Assembly: GCF_031344055.1 (NCBI RefSeq)
Contig: NZ_JADBEN010000001.1
Strand: one strand, 5' to 3'
Length of the DNA stretch: 64,000 nucleotides
Source of the DNA: Methylobacillus flagellatus_A
Lineage (GTDB): Bacteria > Pseudomonadota > Gammaproteobacteria > Burkholderiales > Methylophilaceae
Below the pieces are notes generated by a model that saw only the letters and a list, made by a program, of their open reading frames with translations, did no database searches and was not told the origin of the DNA. Positions within the stretch are counted from its first letter, which is position 1. Each line of letters begins with the position of its first letter. The position numbers and the translations under genes are program-made. Shown piece by piece: positions 41,893-51,511 of this stretch.

Positions 41893-43101
41893 TTACAGTA
41901 AATGATCCAGCAGGTCTGGGCCAAATACCTCGCGCTTGATGCGGTTGGGGTTGACGCCTGCCTGCAATAGCCGCTCGCGCTGCGCTTGCATGAAGCCCAG
42001 CGGGCCGCACAGGTAAATATCCGCATTTTGCAGCGCTGCCGGCCATAAGCCGGTGACATCCATCCTTCCGTGGTATACGCCGCCTATGCTGCCATGCGCG
42101 CCTTCCAAGCTTTCATAGAACAATGCAGTCGCCAGGTTGGGCATGCGATACCTGGCTTCTTGCAGGTCCAGGCTATGGCTTTGCCATGCCGGGCTGCGCG
42201 CCGCATGCGCGAAGAATACCGGGCGCTGCGGTGCGAGGTCGCGCACTGAGTTCAACATGGACAACATGGGGGTAATGCCGACGCCAGCCGAAAGAAGCAG
42301 CAATGGCTGGTCGCTGATGACGGTATCCAGCACAAAATCGCCGAATGCAGGCGTGGCCTGGATCAGGTCGCCGACCTTGACTTCGTCATGCAGCCAGTTG
42401 GAAACCAGGCCCTGCGGCTTTTCTGCCTCCTGTTCGCGCTTCACCGAGATGCGCCACCAGGGAGCCGCGATCGAGTCCGACAGGCTGTACTGCCTGAGCT
42501 GGCGCCTCTTGCCTTGCTCGAACTGCATTTCCACGCTGATGTATTGGCCGGGCAGGAAATCCCCTGGTTTACGCCCGTCCGGGTGCTGCAGGTAAAACGA
42601 GACAATGTGCTCTGATTCGAATACCTTGCGCGCGACCTTGAGCGTCATCAAGGCGCCTGCCGTGCTGGCGGTGCTAGCATACAGCGATTTTTCCTCCTCG
42701 ATCAGGAGGTCGGCCAGCAGCCAATAGGCCTCGCCCCAAGCTGCCAGCAGCTCATCGGTGGCGGCCTCTCCCAATACTTGCTTGATGGCGCCGAGCAGGT
42801 GCGTGCCCACGATAGGGTAGTGCTCCGGCTTGATGCCGACCGCGGCATGCTTGTGCACGATGCGCTTGACCACTGGCGCCAGGGCGGCAGGGTTGTCGAT
42901 GTTGGCAGCATAGGCAAAAACGGCAGAAGCCAAGGACTGCTGCTGGATGCCGCTGGCCTGGTTGCCCATATTGAACAGGTTTTTGAGCTCGGGGTGGGTG
43001 CCCAGCATATTCTGATAGAAGGCTTGCGTGATTTTCAGACCATGTTCCCTCAGGGCGGGAACGCTGGCGTCAATATAGGGACGGGCTGCGGCAGAAAGCA
43101 T
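41893..43101 (-). CDS. hmp: Flavohemoglobin (nitric oxide dioxygenase)
   Basis: Converts NO to nitrate with NAD(P)H. It is 402 residues. The globin domain (1-140) includes YPIVGTHLLGAIKQVLGEAATDELLAAWGEAYWLLADLLIEEE. The ferredoxin-reductase FAD domain has PGQYISVEM, RRQLRQYSLSDS and GLVSNWLHDEVKVGDLIQATPAFGDF. The NAD domain has LLSAGVGITPMLSML and DIYLCGPLGFM. It lies 73 nt after nsrR on the same strand. Confidence 0.96.
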   Translation of the reverse strand: MLSAAARPYIDASVPALREHGLKITQAFYQNMLGTHPELKNLFNMGNQASGIQQQSLASAVFAYAANIDNPAALAPVVKRIVHKHAAVGIKPEHYPIVGTHLLGAIKQVLGEAATDELLAAWGEAYWLLADLLIEEEKSLYASTASTAGALMTLKVARKVFESEHIVSFYLQHPDGRKPGDFLPGQYISVEMQFEQGKRRQLRQYSLSDSIAAPWWRISVKREQEAEKPQGLVSNWLHDEVKVGDLIQATPAFGDFVLDTVISDQPLLLLSAGVGITPMLSMLNSVRDLAPQRPVFFAHAARSPAWQSHSLDLQEARYRMPNLATALFYESLEGAHGSIGGVYHGRMDVTGLWPAALQNADIYLCGPLGFMQAQRERLLQAGVNPNRIKREVFGPDLLDHLL

Positions 43102-43112
43102 ATCGGCTCCTT

Positions 43113-43128
43113 ATGTTGTATATAAAAT
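43113..43128 (-). promoter_or_regulatory. Candidate NsrR site upstream of hmp
   Basis: An AT-rich stretch (ATGTTGTATATAAAAT on the plus strand) about 12 nt before the hmp start resembles an NsrR half-site. A similar sequence (TTGTATGCAACAA) occurs upstream of nsrR at about 43651-43663. Match quality is moderate only. Confidence 0.3.
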
Positions 43129-43174
43129 GAAACAATTGCTGCAAAAAAAAGCGCGGCAACGTGGTGCGGGCATT

Positions 43175-43624
43175 TCAGTGTATTCCCGCCAGATGGCTCT
43201 GCTGCAGCTTGATGATGACATGGGCTGTGCTGTTATGAATTACATCCTGCAATGTGTAGGTATCCATATATTCGTAGAACGCATTCAGGCCTTGGTCCAG
43301 TGCGTGCTTGAGGCCGCATTGCCCTCCCAGCGGACAGGGCGGCTCTTGGCAGTTCACCAGCGATACGCTGCCTTCCAGCACGCGGATCACGTGGCCAAGG
43401 CGCAACGAAGCGGGGTCCGTGCCCAGCCTCAGGCCGCCATTGGGGCCGCGCGTAGTCTGGATCCAGCCGGTCTTGTTCAAGAAGGTGACGACCTTGATCA
43501 GGTGGTTGCGCGGGATATTGAACTGCGTGGCGATTTCACTGATGGTGATGGGTTTGTTGCGCTCATGCTGGGAAACGTACATCAATACGCGTAAGCCAAG
43601 ATCGGTGAATTTGGTGAGCTGCAT
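43175..43624 (-). CDS. nsrR: Nitric oxide-sensing repressor NsrR (Rrf2 family)
   Basis: Iron-sulfur repressor of NO-detoxifying genes. The start at 43624 (MQLTKFTDLGLRVLMYVSQ) gives 149 residues. The helix-turn-helix is ISEIATQFNIPRNHLIKVVTFL with GWIQTTRGPNGGLRL, and three Cys for the cluster are in NCQEPPCPLGGQC. It is placed immediately upstream of hmp, its usual target. Confidence 0.93.
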   Translation of the reverse strand: MQLTKFTDLGLRVLMYVSQHERNKPITISEIATQFNIPRNHLIKVVTFLNKTGWIQTTRGPNGGLRLGTDPASLRLGHVIRVLEGSVSLVNCQEPPCPLGGQCGLKHALDQGLNAFYEYMDTYTLQDVIHNSTAHVIIKLQQSHLAGIH

Positions 43625-43694
43625 GCCGGGCAGTATAGTATTGTTTATTTTTGTATGCAACAATTGTCGGCAGCAAATTCGTATGCGGGTTCCG

Positions 43695-44405
43695 TCAGCC
43701 TAGACGGTAAAGCTGCTGCGAGCAGGCCTTGAGGGCTTGCTCGGCGGCCGGGTAGTCGGGGTACAGCTTGGCCACTACTGCCCAGAACCTGGCGGAGTGG
43801 TTCATCTCGCGCAGGTGCGCGAGTTCGTGGGCAATGACGTAATTGATCAGCGCAGGCGGCGCCTGGATCAGGCGCCAGTTGAGGCGGACTTCGCGCCTGG
43901 AGTTGCAGCTGCCCCAGCGTGTCTTGGCATTGGAAAGAAACAGGGAGGGGGTGGGTTCTCCCAGCCTTGCCGCGAATATCGGCATTCGCCGCGCGAAATC
44001 CATCCTGGCTTCCTTCTGCAGCCATTGGATCACCTTGCGGGAAATCATGGCGTGGTCATGAATATTAGCGGCGGCGAGTTTCAGCATATTGCCTTCGAGC
44101 TTGGGGCTGCTGTTGCGCGCCGATGATGTGATCCTCAACGTCAGCGGCTGGCCCAGCAGTTGCAGTTCGGCGCCATCGCGCCACTCGAATTCGGGAACGA
44201 CGGCTGCCTGCCTGGCCTTGAGCTTGGTGGTAATCCAGCGTGCCTTGCTGCGCAACAGTGCTTCGAGGTCGGCATGGCGGATGCGCAGCGGCGCATGCAC
44301 GATCAGGCCATCCACAGTGATCTTCATGCCGATGGTGCGCCTGGCCCGCCGCTCAAGCTGGTAAGGGATTTGCTCCCCGTTGGGCAGGGCCAGGACGTAT
44401 TGCAT
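43695..44405 (-). CDS. YgjP-like metallopeptidase domain protein
   Basis: A 236-residue protein of the YgjP/DUF45 (M48-related) group. It has the zinc motif HELAH (VIAHELAHLREMNHSARFW), a downstream His, and the preceding TRWGSCNSRREVRLNWRLI typical of the family. The substrate is not known. It overlaps the plsC stop by 1 nt (TAATG), so it is the last gene of glyQ-glyS-gmhB-plsC. Confidence 0.92.
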   Translation of the reverse strand: MQYVLALPNGEQIPYQLERRARRTIGMKITVDGLIVHAPLRIRHADLEALLRSKARWITTKLKARQAAVVPEFEWRDGAELQLLGQPLTLRITSSARNSSPKLEGNMLKLAAANIHDHAMISRKVIQWLQKEARMDFARRMPIFAARLGEPTPSLFLSNAKTRWGSCNSRREVRLNWRLIQAPPALINYVIAHELAHLREMNHSARFWAVVAKLYPDYPAAEQALKACSQQLYRLG

Positions 44406-45115
44406 TATTTGCGGTCCAGCAGTCGCATTTCCTGCTCGATCCAGTCCTCGACCCGCTGGTTGAGCTCATCGGCCTTGATGCCTGCGGTTTCAATCGGCTT
44501 GCCTATGCTGAGCGTGATCGTGCCGGGATGCTTGAGGAAGGAGTTCTTGCCCCAGTATTCGCCGGCATTGTGTGCCACGGGCACGACGGTGGACTTGGTA
44601 TGCGCGGCCAGCCATGCCCCGCCAATATGGTATTTGCCACGTGTGCCGGGAGCGACGCGGGTGCCTTCGGGGAAGATCACGACAAAGAATCCCTGCTTGA
44701 GGCGTTCCTTGCCCTTGGCGACCAGTTGCTTGAGGGCTTCGCGCCCAGCGGCACGGTTGATGGCGATCGGCGAGGTCAATGCCAATCCCCAGCCGAAAAA
44801 CGGGATCCACAGCAATTCGCGCTTCAGCACCCAGACCTGCGGTGGGAAGATCTGCTGCAAGGCCAGGGTCTCCCATGCGGACTGGTGTTTGCAGAGGATG
44901 ACGCTGGGATGGTCGGGAATGTTCTCCCTGCCGATGACGCGGTAGCGCAAGCCGCAGGTCAGCTTCAGCCACCAGAGCATGCTCCTGGCCCAGCCGGAGA
45001 TCAGGATGTAGCGCGTCCTGCGCGGCAAGGGGAAGGTGAGCAGGGAAAGCGTGGTGAATATCGGGGTGAAAATCCACATGCCCAGCATGTAGAGGGAGGA
45101 GCGGATGTAGATCAT
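44405..45115 (-). CDS. plsC: 1-acyl-sn-glycerol-3-phosphate acyltransferase
   Basis: Second acylation step of phospholipid synthesis at the inner membrane. It has 236 residues and one or two N-terminal membrane segments (SSLYMLGMWIFTPIFTTLSLLTF). Acyltransferase motifs are HQSAWE (HX4D-type; here E), LLWIPFFGWGLALTSPIAINR, FPEGTRVAPGTRGKYHIGGAWLA and VPVAHNAGEYWGKN. Adjacent to gmhB with a 17-nt gap. Confidence 0.93.
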   Translation of the reverse strand: MIYIRSSLYMLGMWIFTPIFTTLSLLTFPLPRRTRYILISGWARSMLWWLKLTCGLRYRVIGRENIPDHPSVILCKHQSAWETLALQQIFPPQVWVLKRELLWIPFFGWGLALTSPIAINRAAGREALKQLVAKGKERLKQGFFVVIFPEGTRVAPGTRGKYHIGGAWLAAHTKSTVVPVAHNAGEYWGKNSFLKHPGTITLSIGKPIETAGIKADELNQRVEDWIEQEMRLLDRK

Positions 45116-45132
45116 AGATTAAGCAAATTCGA

Positions 45133-45687
45133 TCAGCCAGGTTGTGAAGCGAGTTCAGTGATGATGCGGCGCGCTGCCTCGGCCAGGTTATCGCATACCC
45201 AGGTGTTTTCCGGCAGGCCGCCGGCTGCCAGGGTTTTCTCGCCCTTGCCCGTGAGCACCAGGATAGGCTGTGCGCCGAATACCGCGCTGGCCTGCAGATC
45301 GCGCAACGAGTCCCCCACGCTGGGCACGCCCTTGAGATCCATGTTGAAGCGCTTGCTGATTTCCTCTATCATGCCAGGCTTGGGTTTGCGGCAATTGCAG
45401 TTCGCATCCGCCGCATGCGGGCAATAGAACAGGGCATCGATGCGACCGCCGAACTGCGCGAGCGCCTTGTGCATCTTGTCGTGGATCGCGTTCAGGGTCG
45501 CCATGTCGAACAGCCCGCGGCCAATGCCCGACTGGTTGGTCGCCAATGCCACCCGGTAACCGTTCTGGTTGAGCAGGGCGATGGCTTCCAGGCTGCCCTC
45601 GATCGGTTTCCATTCATCAGGGCTCTTGATGAACTGGGCGCTGTCTTGGTTGATTACCCCGTCGCGGTCGAGTATGACAAGTTTCAT
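45133..45687 (-). CDS. gmhB: D-glycero-beta-D-manno-heptose 1,7-bisphosphate 7-phosphatase
   Basis: HAD phosphatase of ADP-heptose synthesis for lipopolysaccharide. It is 184 residues. HAD motif I is LVILDRDGVIN, motif II region VALATNQSGIGRGLF, a zinc loop CPHAADANCNCRKPKPGM, and motif IV GVPSVGDSLRDLQAS. In the glyS-gmhB-plsC order common in Betaproteobacteria. Confidence 0.95.
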   Translation of the reverse strand: MKLVILDRDGVINQDSAQFIKSPDEWKPIEGSLEAIALLNQNGYRVALATNQSGIGRGLFDMATLNAIHDKMHKALAQFGGRIDALFYCPHAADANCNCRKPKPGMIEEISKRFNMDLKGVPSVGDSLRDLQASAVFGAQPILVLTGKGEKTLAAGGLPENTWVCDNLAEAARRIITELASQPG

Positions 45688-45716
45688 GGCGGTTCCCGGT
45701 CAGGCTGTTATGGCTA

Positions 45717-47831
45717 TTATGCCGCGAGCCTGGACAAATCGGCTACCTGGTTCATGGCCTGGTGCAGGGTCGCTAGCAATGCCAGGCGGTTGGCCTTCAA
45801 TGCAGGGTCGTCGGCGTTGACCATCACATGGTCGAAAAAGGCGTCCACCGGCTCCTTGAGCGCGGCCAATGCCTTGAGCGAGCCTGTGTAGTCGCCGGCG
45901 GCAAACGCCTGTTGCGCCTGCGGCTGCACTTGCGACAGCGATTGCGCCAAGGCTTTTTCCGCATCTTCGTGCAGCAGCGCCGGGTCGATGCCGGCCTCGA
46001 TCGCGCTTTCGGACTTCTTGAGGATGTTGCCGACGCGCTTGTTGGCGGCGGCCAGGCTGGCCGCTTCGGGCAGGCTGGCGAAAGCGCGCACGGCTTCCAG
46101 CCGCTTGGCGATATCGCCGAGTAACTGAGGTTTCAGTGCCAGCACCGCATCGACTTCCTGCACGCTGTAGCCTTGGTCGCGCAGGCTGCCGGAGAGCCGG
46201 TCGAAAATGAACTCTTCCAGCGCCTGTAATGCAGCTGCATGGTCGAATGCGTGCTGAAATACCGACAATGTCTGTTCAAGCAGGGTGTCGAGCGGCAGGG
46301 ACAGGCCGCCCTCGGTGAGGATGCGCAGGATGCCGATGGCATGGCGGCGTAGCGCGAACGGGTCTTTCTCGCCGGTGGGTTTTTCGCCGATGCTGAACAT
46401 GCCCGCCAGGGTTTCCAGCTTGTCGGCAAGCGCGACCACGAGGCCGATACGGTTGCGCGGCAGCTCGTCGCCTGCGAAGCGCGGACGGTAATGGTCCTCA
46501 ATGGCATAGGCGATGTCGTCGCTCAGCCCCTCGTGCTGCGCATAGTAGCGTCCCATGATGCCTTGCAGCTCAGGGAACTCCCCGACCATGTCGGTGACGA
46601 GGTCGGCCTTGGCTAACTGCGCCGCCTGTGAGGCTTGTGCGGCCAGGGTTTGGTCGCCCAGGGCGGTTGCTACAAGGTTGGCTATCGCACTCACGCGGGC
46701 GATGCGCTCGCCTTGCGAGCCCAGCTTGTTGTGATATACCACCTTGGCTAGGCCGGGAATGCGCGACTCCAGCGTTTTCTTGCGGTCCTGCTCGAAGAAG
46801 AACTTGGCGTCGGCCAGGCGCGGGCGCACCACGCGCTCGTTGCCTCCTATCACGGCGCTCGGGTCTGCCGGGCTGATGTTGGAGACGATGAGGAACTGGT
46901 TGGTGAGCTTGCCTTCTGCGTCCAGCAACGGGAAGTATTTCTGGTTGGCCTTCATGGTCAGAATCAGGCATTCCTGCGGCACGGCAAGAAATTCTTGTTC
47001 AAATTGCCCGACCAGCACGTTGGGGCGTTCGACCAGCGCAGTGACTTCGTCCAGCAGGGCTTCGTCCTCGATCGGACGCAGCTTGAGCTTGCTTGCGGCA
47101 GCTTCCAGTTGGCGCGTAATCTCGTCGCGGCGCTCCTTGAAGCCGGGAATCACGGCGCCGTCCTGCCGCAATTGCTCAGCATAGCTGTCGGCGTCACGCA
47201 GCACGATAGGATTCTTCGTGGCTTCGAAACGATGGCCTTGCGTCTGGTTGGAGGCGGTCAGGCCCAATGTATTGATAGGGACGATCTCGCTGCCATGCAA
47301 TGCGACCAAGCCATGCGCCGGGCGCACGAAGTTGACGTTGCTCCAGCCGTCCTGCAGCTGGTAGGTCATGACCTTGGGGATGGGCAGCTTGGCGATGGCT
47401 TCATCCAGCGCTTTCTGCAAGCCTTCCGCCAATGTCGCCCCCGCGACGGTGAGGTCGAGGAACAGCACTTCCGCCTTGCCGTCATGCTCGCGCTTGAGCT
47501 GGCCGACTACACTAGCATCGGCGCTGGCATCGACGCCCAGCGCCGCCAGTTTTTTCAGCAAGGCGGGCGTGGCGTTGCCGTCTGCATCCAGGCCTACGCT
47601 GACCGGCATAAGCTTCTGCGCGACGGCCTTGTCATCGGCCTTGGCCGCGACCTTGGTAATGTGCGCGGCGAGGCGGCGCGGCGAGGCGTAAGAAGTGACG
47701 CTGGAGTCTGCGGCGGTGAGGCCTTGCGCTTTCAAGCCGTCGAGCAGGGTTTGGGAAAACGCCTGGCCGAGTTTGTTCAATGCCTTGGGCGGCAGTTCTT
47801 CGACGAATAATTCTACGAGTAGGTTGCTCAT
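45717..47831 (-). CDS. glyS: Glycyl-tRNA synthetase beta subunit
   Basis: Tetrameric (alpha2beta2) bacterial GlyRS beta chain, 704 residues, normal length. N-terminal LLVELFVEELPPKALNKLGQAF, SYASPRRLAAHI, and RPAHGLVALHGSEIVP are conserved. HD-like and anticodon-binding parts follow (EAIEDHYRPRFAGDELPRNRIGLVVALADKLETLAGMFSIGEKPTG). It overlaps glyQ by 4 nt. Confidence 0.98.
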   Translation of the reverse strand: MSNLLVELFVEELPPKALNKLGQAFSQTLLDGLKAQGLTAADSSVTSYASPRRLAAHITKVAAKADDKAVAQKLMPVSVGLDADGNATPALLKKLAALGVDASADASVVGQLKREHDGKAEVLFLDLTVAGATLAEGLQKALDEAIAKLPIPKVMTYQLQDGWSNVNFVRPAHGLVALHGSEIVPINTLGLTASNQTQGHRFEATKNPIVLRDADSYAEQLRQDGAVIPGFKERRDEITRQLEAAASKLKLRPIEDEALLDEVTALVERPNVLVGQFEQEFLAVPQECLILTMKANQKYFPLLDAEGKLTNQFLIVSNISPADPSAVIGGNERVVRPRLADAKFFFEQDRKKTLESRIPGLAKVVYHNKLGSQGERIARVSAIANLVATALGDQTLAAQASQAAQLAKADLVTDMVGEFPELQGIMGRYYAQHEGLSDDIAYAIEDHYRPRFAGDELPRNRIGLVVALADKLETLAGMFSIGEKPTGEKDPFALRRHAIGILRILTEGGLSLPLDTLLEQTLSVFQHAFDHAAALQALEEFIFDRLSGSLRDQGYSVQEVDAVLALKPQLLGDIAKRLEAVRAFASLPEAASLAAANKRVGNILKKSESAIEAGIDPALLHEDAEKALAQSLSQVQPQAQQAFAAGDYTGSLKALAALKEPVDAFFDHVMVNADDPALKANRLALLATLHQAMNQVADLSRLAA

Positions 47832-48766
47832 GCTGCTGCTTTCTTTGCCAATTCTGCCAATACTTCATCCGCCCAGGCCTTCGGCGCCATCGGGAAGCCG
47901 AGCCGGGCGCGGCTGTCGAGGTAGCTTGCGGCCACGGCGCGCGCCAGGTTGCGGATGCGGCCGATATAGGCGGCGCGTTCGGTGACGGAAATCGCGCCGC
48001 GCGCGTCGAGCAGGTTGAAGGTATGCGCGGCCTTGAGTACTTGCTCGTAGGCGGGCAGGGCGAGTTTGTGCTCCATGAGTTCCTGCGCCTTCTTTTCATG
48101 GGCGTTGAAGGCGGTGAAAAGGAAGTCGGCGTCGCTGTGCTCGAAGTTATAGGCGGACTGCTCGACCTCGTTCTGGTGGAATACGTCGCCGTACTTGAGG
48201 TCGGGCGCGCCGTTGACGCCCTTGGAGTAGACGAGATCGTAGACGTTTTCCACACCTTGCAGGTACATCGCCAGACGTTCCAGGCCATAGGTGATTTCGC
48301 CGGTGATCGGGCGGCAGTTGATGCCGCCTACCTGCTGGAAATAGGTGAATTGCGTGACTTCCATGCCGTTGAGCCAGACTTCCCAGCCCAGGCCCCAAGC
48401 GCCCAGCGTCGGGTTTTCCCAATCGTCCTCGACGAAGCGGATGTCGTTTTTCTTCAGATCGAAGCCCAGGGCCTCCAGCGAGCCCAGGTAGAGTTCCAGG
48501 ATATTGTCGGGCGCCGGTTTGAGCACGACCTGGAACTGGTAGTAGTGCTGCAGGCGGTTGGGGTTTTCGCCGTAGCGGCCATCCTTGGGGCGGCGGCTGG
48601 GCTGCACGTAGGCGGCTTTCCAGGGCTCGGGGCCAAGCGCGCGCAGGAAGGTAGCGGTATGCGAGGTGCCTGCGCCGACCTCCATGTCGTAAGGCTGCAG
48701 CAGCGCGCAGCCTTGTTTGTCCCAGTATTGCTGCAGGGTCAGGATGATCTGTTGAAAAGTCAGCAT
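47828..48766 (-). CDS. glyQ: Glycyl-tRNA synthetase alpha subunit
   Basis: Catalytic class II aminoacyl-tRNA synthetase chain, 312 residues. MLTFQQIILTLQQYWDKQGCALLQPYDMEVGAGTSHTATFLRALGPEPW, VQPSRRPKDGRYGENPNRLQHYYQFQVVLKP and GWEVWLNGMEVTQFTYFQQVGG are diagnostic. The first gene of glyQ-glyS-gmhB-plsC-peptidase. Confidence 0.98.
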   Translation of the reverse strand: MLTFQQIILTLQQYWDKQGCALLQPYDMEVGAGTSHTATFLRALGPEPWKAAYVQPSRRPKDGRYGENPNRLQHYYQFQVVLKPAPDNILELYLGSLEALGFDLKKNDIRFVEDDWENPTLGAWGLGWEVWLNGMEVTQFTYFQQVGGINCRPITGEITYGLERLAMYLQGVENVYDLVYSKGVNGAPDLKYGDVFHQNEVEQSAYNFEHSDADFLFTAFNAHEKKAQELMEHKLALPAYEQVLKAAHTFNLLDARGAISVTERAAYIGRIRNLARAVAASYLDSRARLGFPMAPKAWADEVLAELAKKAAA

Positions 48767-48879
48767 GGTGTGTTAACTATTTGTCTGGATTGGGTTTGCT
48801 CACCCGTTGGCGCTGTGCGATGCCTGGTGGCGCATCACGCATTGCGGCAACGTGCAAAAGGGCTTGATTTTACTTCTTT

Positions 48880-50373
48880 TTACCGCGCGGCAAAAGGCCG
48901 GGCGCGACGGCGCCATAAAAGGCCAAGCGCGGTGAACAGCAGGATCAGGACCGGCCAGTTGCCCCAGCGCACATAAGGGGTCGTGCCCTGGTAGCCTTGG
49001 GCCTCGCCTTCAAGGATGGTGGTCTGGAAATGCGGCGCATGTGCTGCCAGCGTGCCGTCCGCCCGGATGATGGCAGTGGCGCCGGTGTTGGTCGAGCGCA
49101 GCATCATGCGCGCGGTTTCCATCGATCGCGCCTGTGCAATCTGCAAATGCTGGTAGGCGGCGAACGACTCCCCGTACCAGGCATCGTTGCTGGTGTTCAC
49201 CAGGATGTTGGCTTCGGGCAATTGCAGGATGATTTCCTCGCCGAATACGTCCTCGTAGCAGATGTTGATGGCGACGGCTTGTCCTGCGATCCGCATCGGG
49301 CGTTGCTGGAAGCCGCCTCGCGACATGTCGGTGAGCGGGATGTCCAGCCAGTTCTCATAGACCCAGCCAAACACCTGCTTGAGAGGGATGAATTCGCCGA
49401 AAGGCACCAGGTGCGTCTTGCGGTAGGCTTGCTCAGGCGAGTTGCCCAGGCTCAGCATGCTGTTGTAATAACGGTCGTTTTCATGCTCGACCGTGCCGAT
49501 CAGGATGTCGCCGCCGTTTTGCCGCGCATGGTCGGCAAGGCGGTGCAGGTAATCGGCCGGTAGCTGGCTGGAAATCAGCGGGAACGCGGTCTCAGGCAGG
49601 ATGATGAGTTGCGCCTTGGTCTGCAGCGTCATGTCCAGGTAGCGTTGCAACGTTTCGCGCAACGTCTGGTTTTCCCATTTAAGGTCTTGCGTGATATTGC
49701 CTTGCAGCAAGGCGACGGAAACTGGCGCACCTGCCGGCGTGCTCCATTGCGGCAGCTTCAACAGGCCGCCGGCAACCCATAGCAGGATCAGCAATGCCGC
49801 GCCGCGGAACAAGACGGCGCTCTGGCGCCAATGCAAGGCCATGGCGGCGAGCAGGCCGGCGCTGAGGACGGTGGCGAGCGAGACGCCGTGGATGCCGAGT
49901 ACCGGGGCAAACCCGGCCAGCGGGCTGCCAGGTATTTGCGAATAGCCTGCCAAAAGCCAGGGGAAGCCGGTGAATATCCAGCCGCGCACCCATTCGCTCA
50001 ATACCCATAGTACCGGGATGCCCAGCCAGGGATTGCCGAGCTTGCGCGCGCCCCAGCCGGTGGCGGCCGGGAACAGGGCCATGAAGAGGCTGAGCATGAA
50101 AGTGGCGAAGACGGCCATGACGGTAGGCATGCCGCCAAAATCATGCAGGCTGATGTATATCCAGTAGATGCCGACGCCGAACAAGCCAAGCCCGAAGGCC
50201 AGGCCCAGCCACCAGGCCTCGGCCGGGGTTTGCGACTTCTGCCATAGGTAGACCAGGCCGGCGAGTCCTACTATTGTGGCCGGATACCAATAAAAGGGCG
50301 CAAAGCCGATGACGCAGAATGCCCCGGCAAGTAGGGCGGCAAGGTGGGGTAAACCCAAGCGCGGAAGTTTCAA
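48880..50373 (-). CDS. lnt: Apolipoprotein N-acyltransferase
   Basis: Adds the third acyl chain to lipoproteins at the inner membrane. It has 497 residues with about six to eight membrane segments in the first 230. The periplasmic nitrilase-like domain follows (ILPETAFPLI with the catalytic Glu, YRKTHLVPFGEFIPL with Lys, AINICYEDVFGEEI with Cys), then a last helix. It lies 113 nt after glyQ's start region on the same strand. Confidence 0.96.
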   Translation of the reverse strand: MKLPRLGLPHLAALLAGAFCVIGFAPFYWYPATIVGLAGLVYLWQKSQTPAEAWWLGLAFGLGLFGVGIYWIYISLHDFGGMPTVMAVFATFMLSLFMALFPAATGWGARKLGNPWLGIPVLWVLSEWVRGWIFTGFPWLLAGYSQIPGSPLAGFAPVLGIHGVSLATVLSAGLLAAMALHWRQSAVLFRGAALLILLWVAGGLLKLPQWSTPAGAPVSVALLQGNITQDLKWENQTLRETLQRYLDMTLQTKAQLIILPETAFPLISSQLPADYLHRLADHARQNGGDILIGTVEHENDRYYNSMLSLGNSPEQAYRKTHLVPFGEFIPLKQVFGWVYENWLDIPLTDMSRGGFQQRPMRIAGQAVAINICYEDVFGEEIILQLPEANILVNTSNDAWYGESFAAYQHLQIAQARSMETARMMLRSTNTGATAIIRADGTLAAHAPHFQTTILEGEAQGYQGTTPYVRWGNWPVLILLFTALGLLWRRRARPFAAR

Positions 50374-50498
50374 GTGGGCCTCAGGGGTATTAAACTGGAC
50401 GAATATCGCGTGTTTATTGCATTATAGCGGCTCGGACTGGTATCAGGCATGCGGCATGCATGCGCTACTCAAACTGACTGTTTTTGACGGGAGATAAT

Positions 50499-50918
50499 AT
50501 GTTTAAAGAATTCAAAGCGTTTGCGATGCGCGGCAACGTAGTCGACATGGCAGTGGGTATCATCATCGGTGCGGCGTTCGGCTCCATCGTGAAATCACTG
50601 GTCGATGACGTCATCATGCCGCCGATTGGCTTATTGCTCGGTAACGTGGACTTCAGCAACCTCTTCATCGTGCTCAAGGATGGCGCTGAAGTGGCCTCGC
50701 CTTACGCCTCTGTCGCGGCTGCACATGCTGCCGGCGCAGTGACCCTCAACTACGGCTTGTTCATCAATGCGGTGGTGAGCTTCCTGATCGTGGCGTTTGC
50801 CGTATTCCTGCTGATCCGGGCCATCAACAAGCTCAAGACTGCCGAGGTACCTGAGCCAGCCGCTACGCCAGAGGATGTCCTGTTGTTGCGTGAAATCCGG
50901 GATTCGCTCAAGAAGTAG
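50499..50918 (+). CDS. mscL: Large-conductance mechanosensitive channel
   Basis: Emergency osmolyte release channel. The start at 50499 has GGGAG and gives 139 residues. MFKEFKAFAMRGNVVDMAVGIIIGAAFGSIVKSLVDDVIMPPIG is the amphipathic helix plus TM1 pore. TM2 is LFINAVVSFLIVAFAVFLLIRAINKL, followed by the C-terminal bundle. A terminator follows. Confidence 0.98.
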   Translation: MFKEFKAFAMRGNVVDMAVGIIIGAAFGSIVKSLVDDVIMPPIGLLLGNVDFSNLFIVLKDGAEVASPYASVAAAHAAGAVTLNYGLFINAVVSFLIVAFAVFLLIRAINKLKTAEVPEPAATPEDVLLLREIRDSLKK

Positions 50919-50971
50919 CCTTCACCAGTATCGTTGCCAATCATTGGATTGGCATATGGTCTATGTATCGC

Positions 50972-51006
50972 AATAAAAAAGCCGGATAAATTCCGGCTTT
51001 TTTATT
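50972..51006 (+). terminator. Bidirectional terminator after mscL
   Basis: A 15-bp perfect inverted repeat AATAAAAAAGCCGGA / TCCGGCTTTTTTATT with a 5-nt loop, between convergent mscL and the small exported protein gene. Confidence 0.9.
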
Positions 51007-51023
51007 GTGTTGTGACGCTGGGA

Positions 51024-51407
51024 CTATAGGTCGGGAGTAAACGGATTGGGTGAGGACGCGCTGTCGTCCTTGCCATCGTGGTTCATGAATACCACCATGA
51101 CCACGTTGTCGCCGATGAAATCGAGCTCGGTGGTCTGGTAATAACTGCCCTCAAGATCGGTATTGATGTAGTGGTATTGCCAGACAGAAGCCATAAGCTC
51201 GTCCGTGCCCGGCCGGTGATAGTCCTGCTTACTGGCGGGCTCTCCGAACTGGGCGACGATCGTGGCCTTGTCGAACTGGTGGATGTTCTGGACAAATTCG
51301 GTTTCAGCCGTGGGGATGGCGGTCTCCAACGGCTGCTGGCTTTCTTCCGCCAGGAGCGGGCCGGAGGACAAGGACAATAACAGGGTAAACCACACGATAC
51401 GCATCAC
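51024..51407 (-). CDS. Small exported protein of unknown function
   Basis: A 127-residue protein with a signal peptide (MRIVWFTLLLSLSSGPLLA). The mature part includes IVAQFGEPASKQDYHRPGTDELMASVWQYHYINTDLEGSYYQTTELDFIGDNVVMVVF. The FGEPxxK and later LDFxxDxVVxVxF pattern recalls SmpA/BamE-like folds, but I do not claim membership. It is separate from ybeX by 104 nt. Confidence 0.75.
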   Translation of the reverse strand: MMRIVWFTLLLSLSSGPLLAEESQQPLETAIPTAETEFVQNIHQFDKATIVAQFGEPASKQDYHRPGTDELMASVWQYHYINTDLEGSYYQTTELDFIGDNVVMVVFMNHDGKDDSASSPNPFTPDL

Positions 51408-51511
51408 GTAACTCCCTATTCAAGGTGTCAGACAGTTTTGATAGCGATTTTGAGCTGAAGTTCCTGTTGCAACAATGGCTTATTGGGCGTTCTCAGTGAA
51501 GAGCTCCCTTG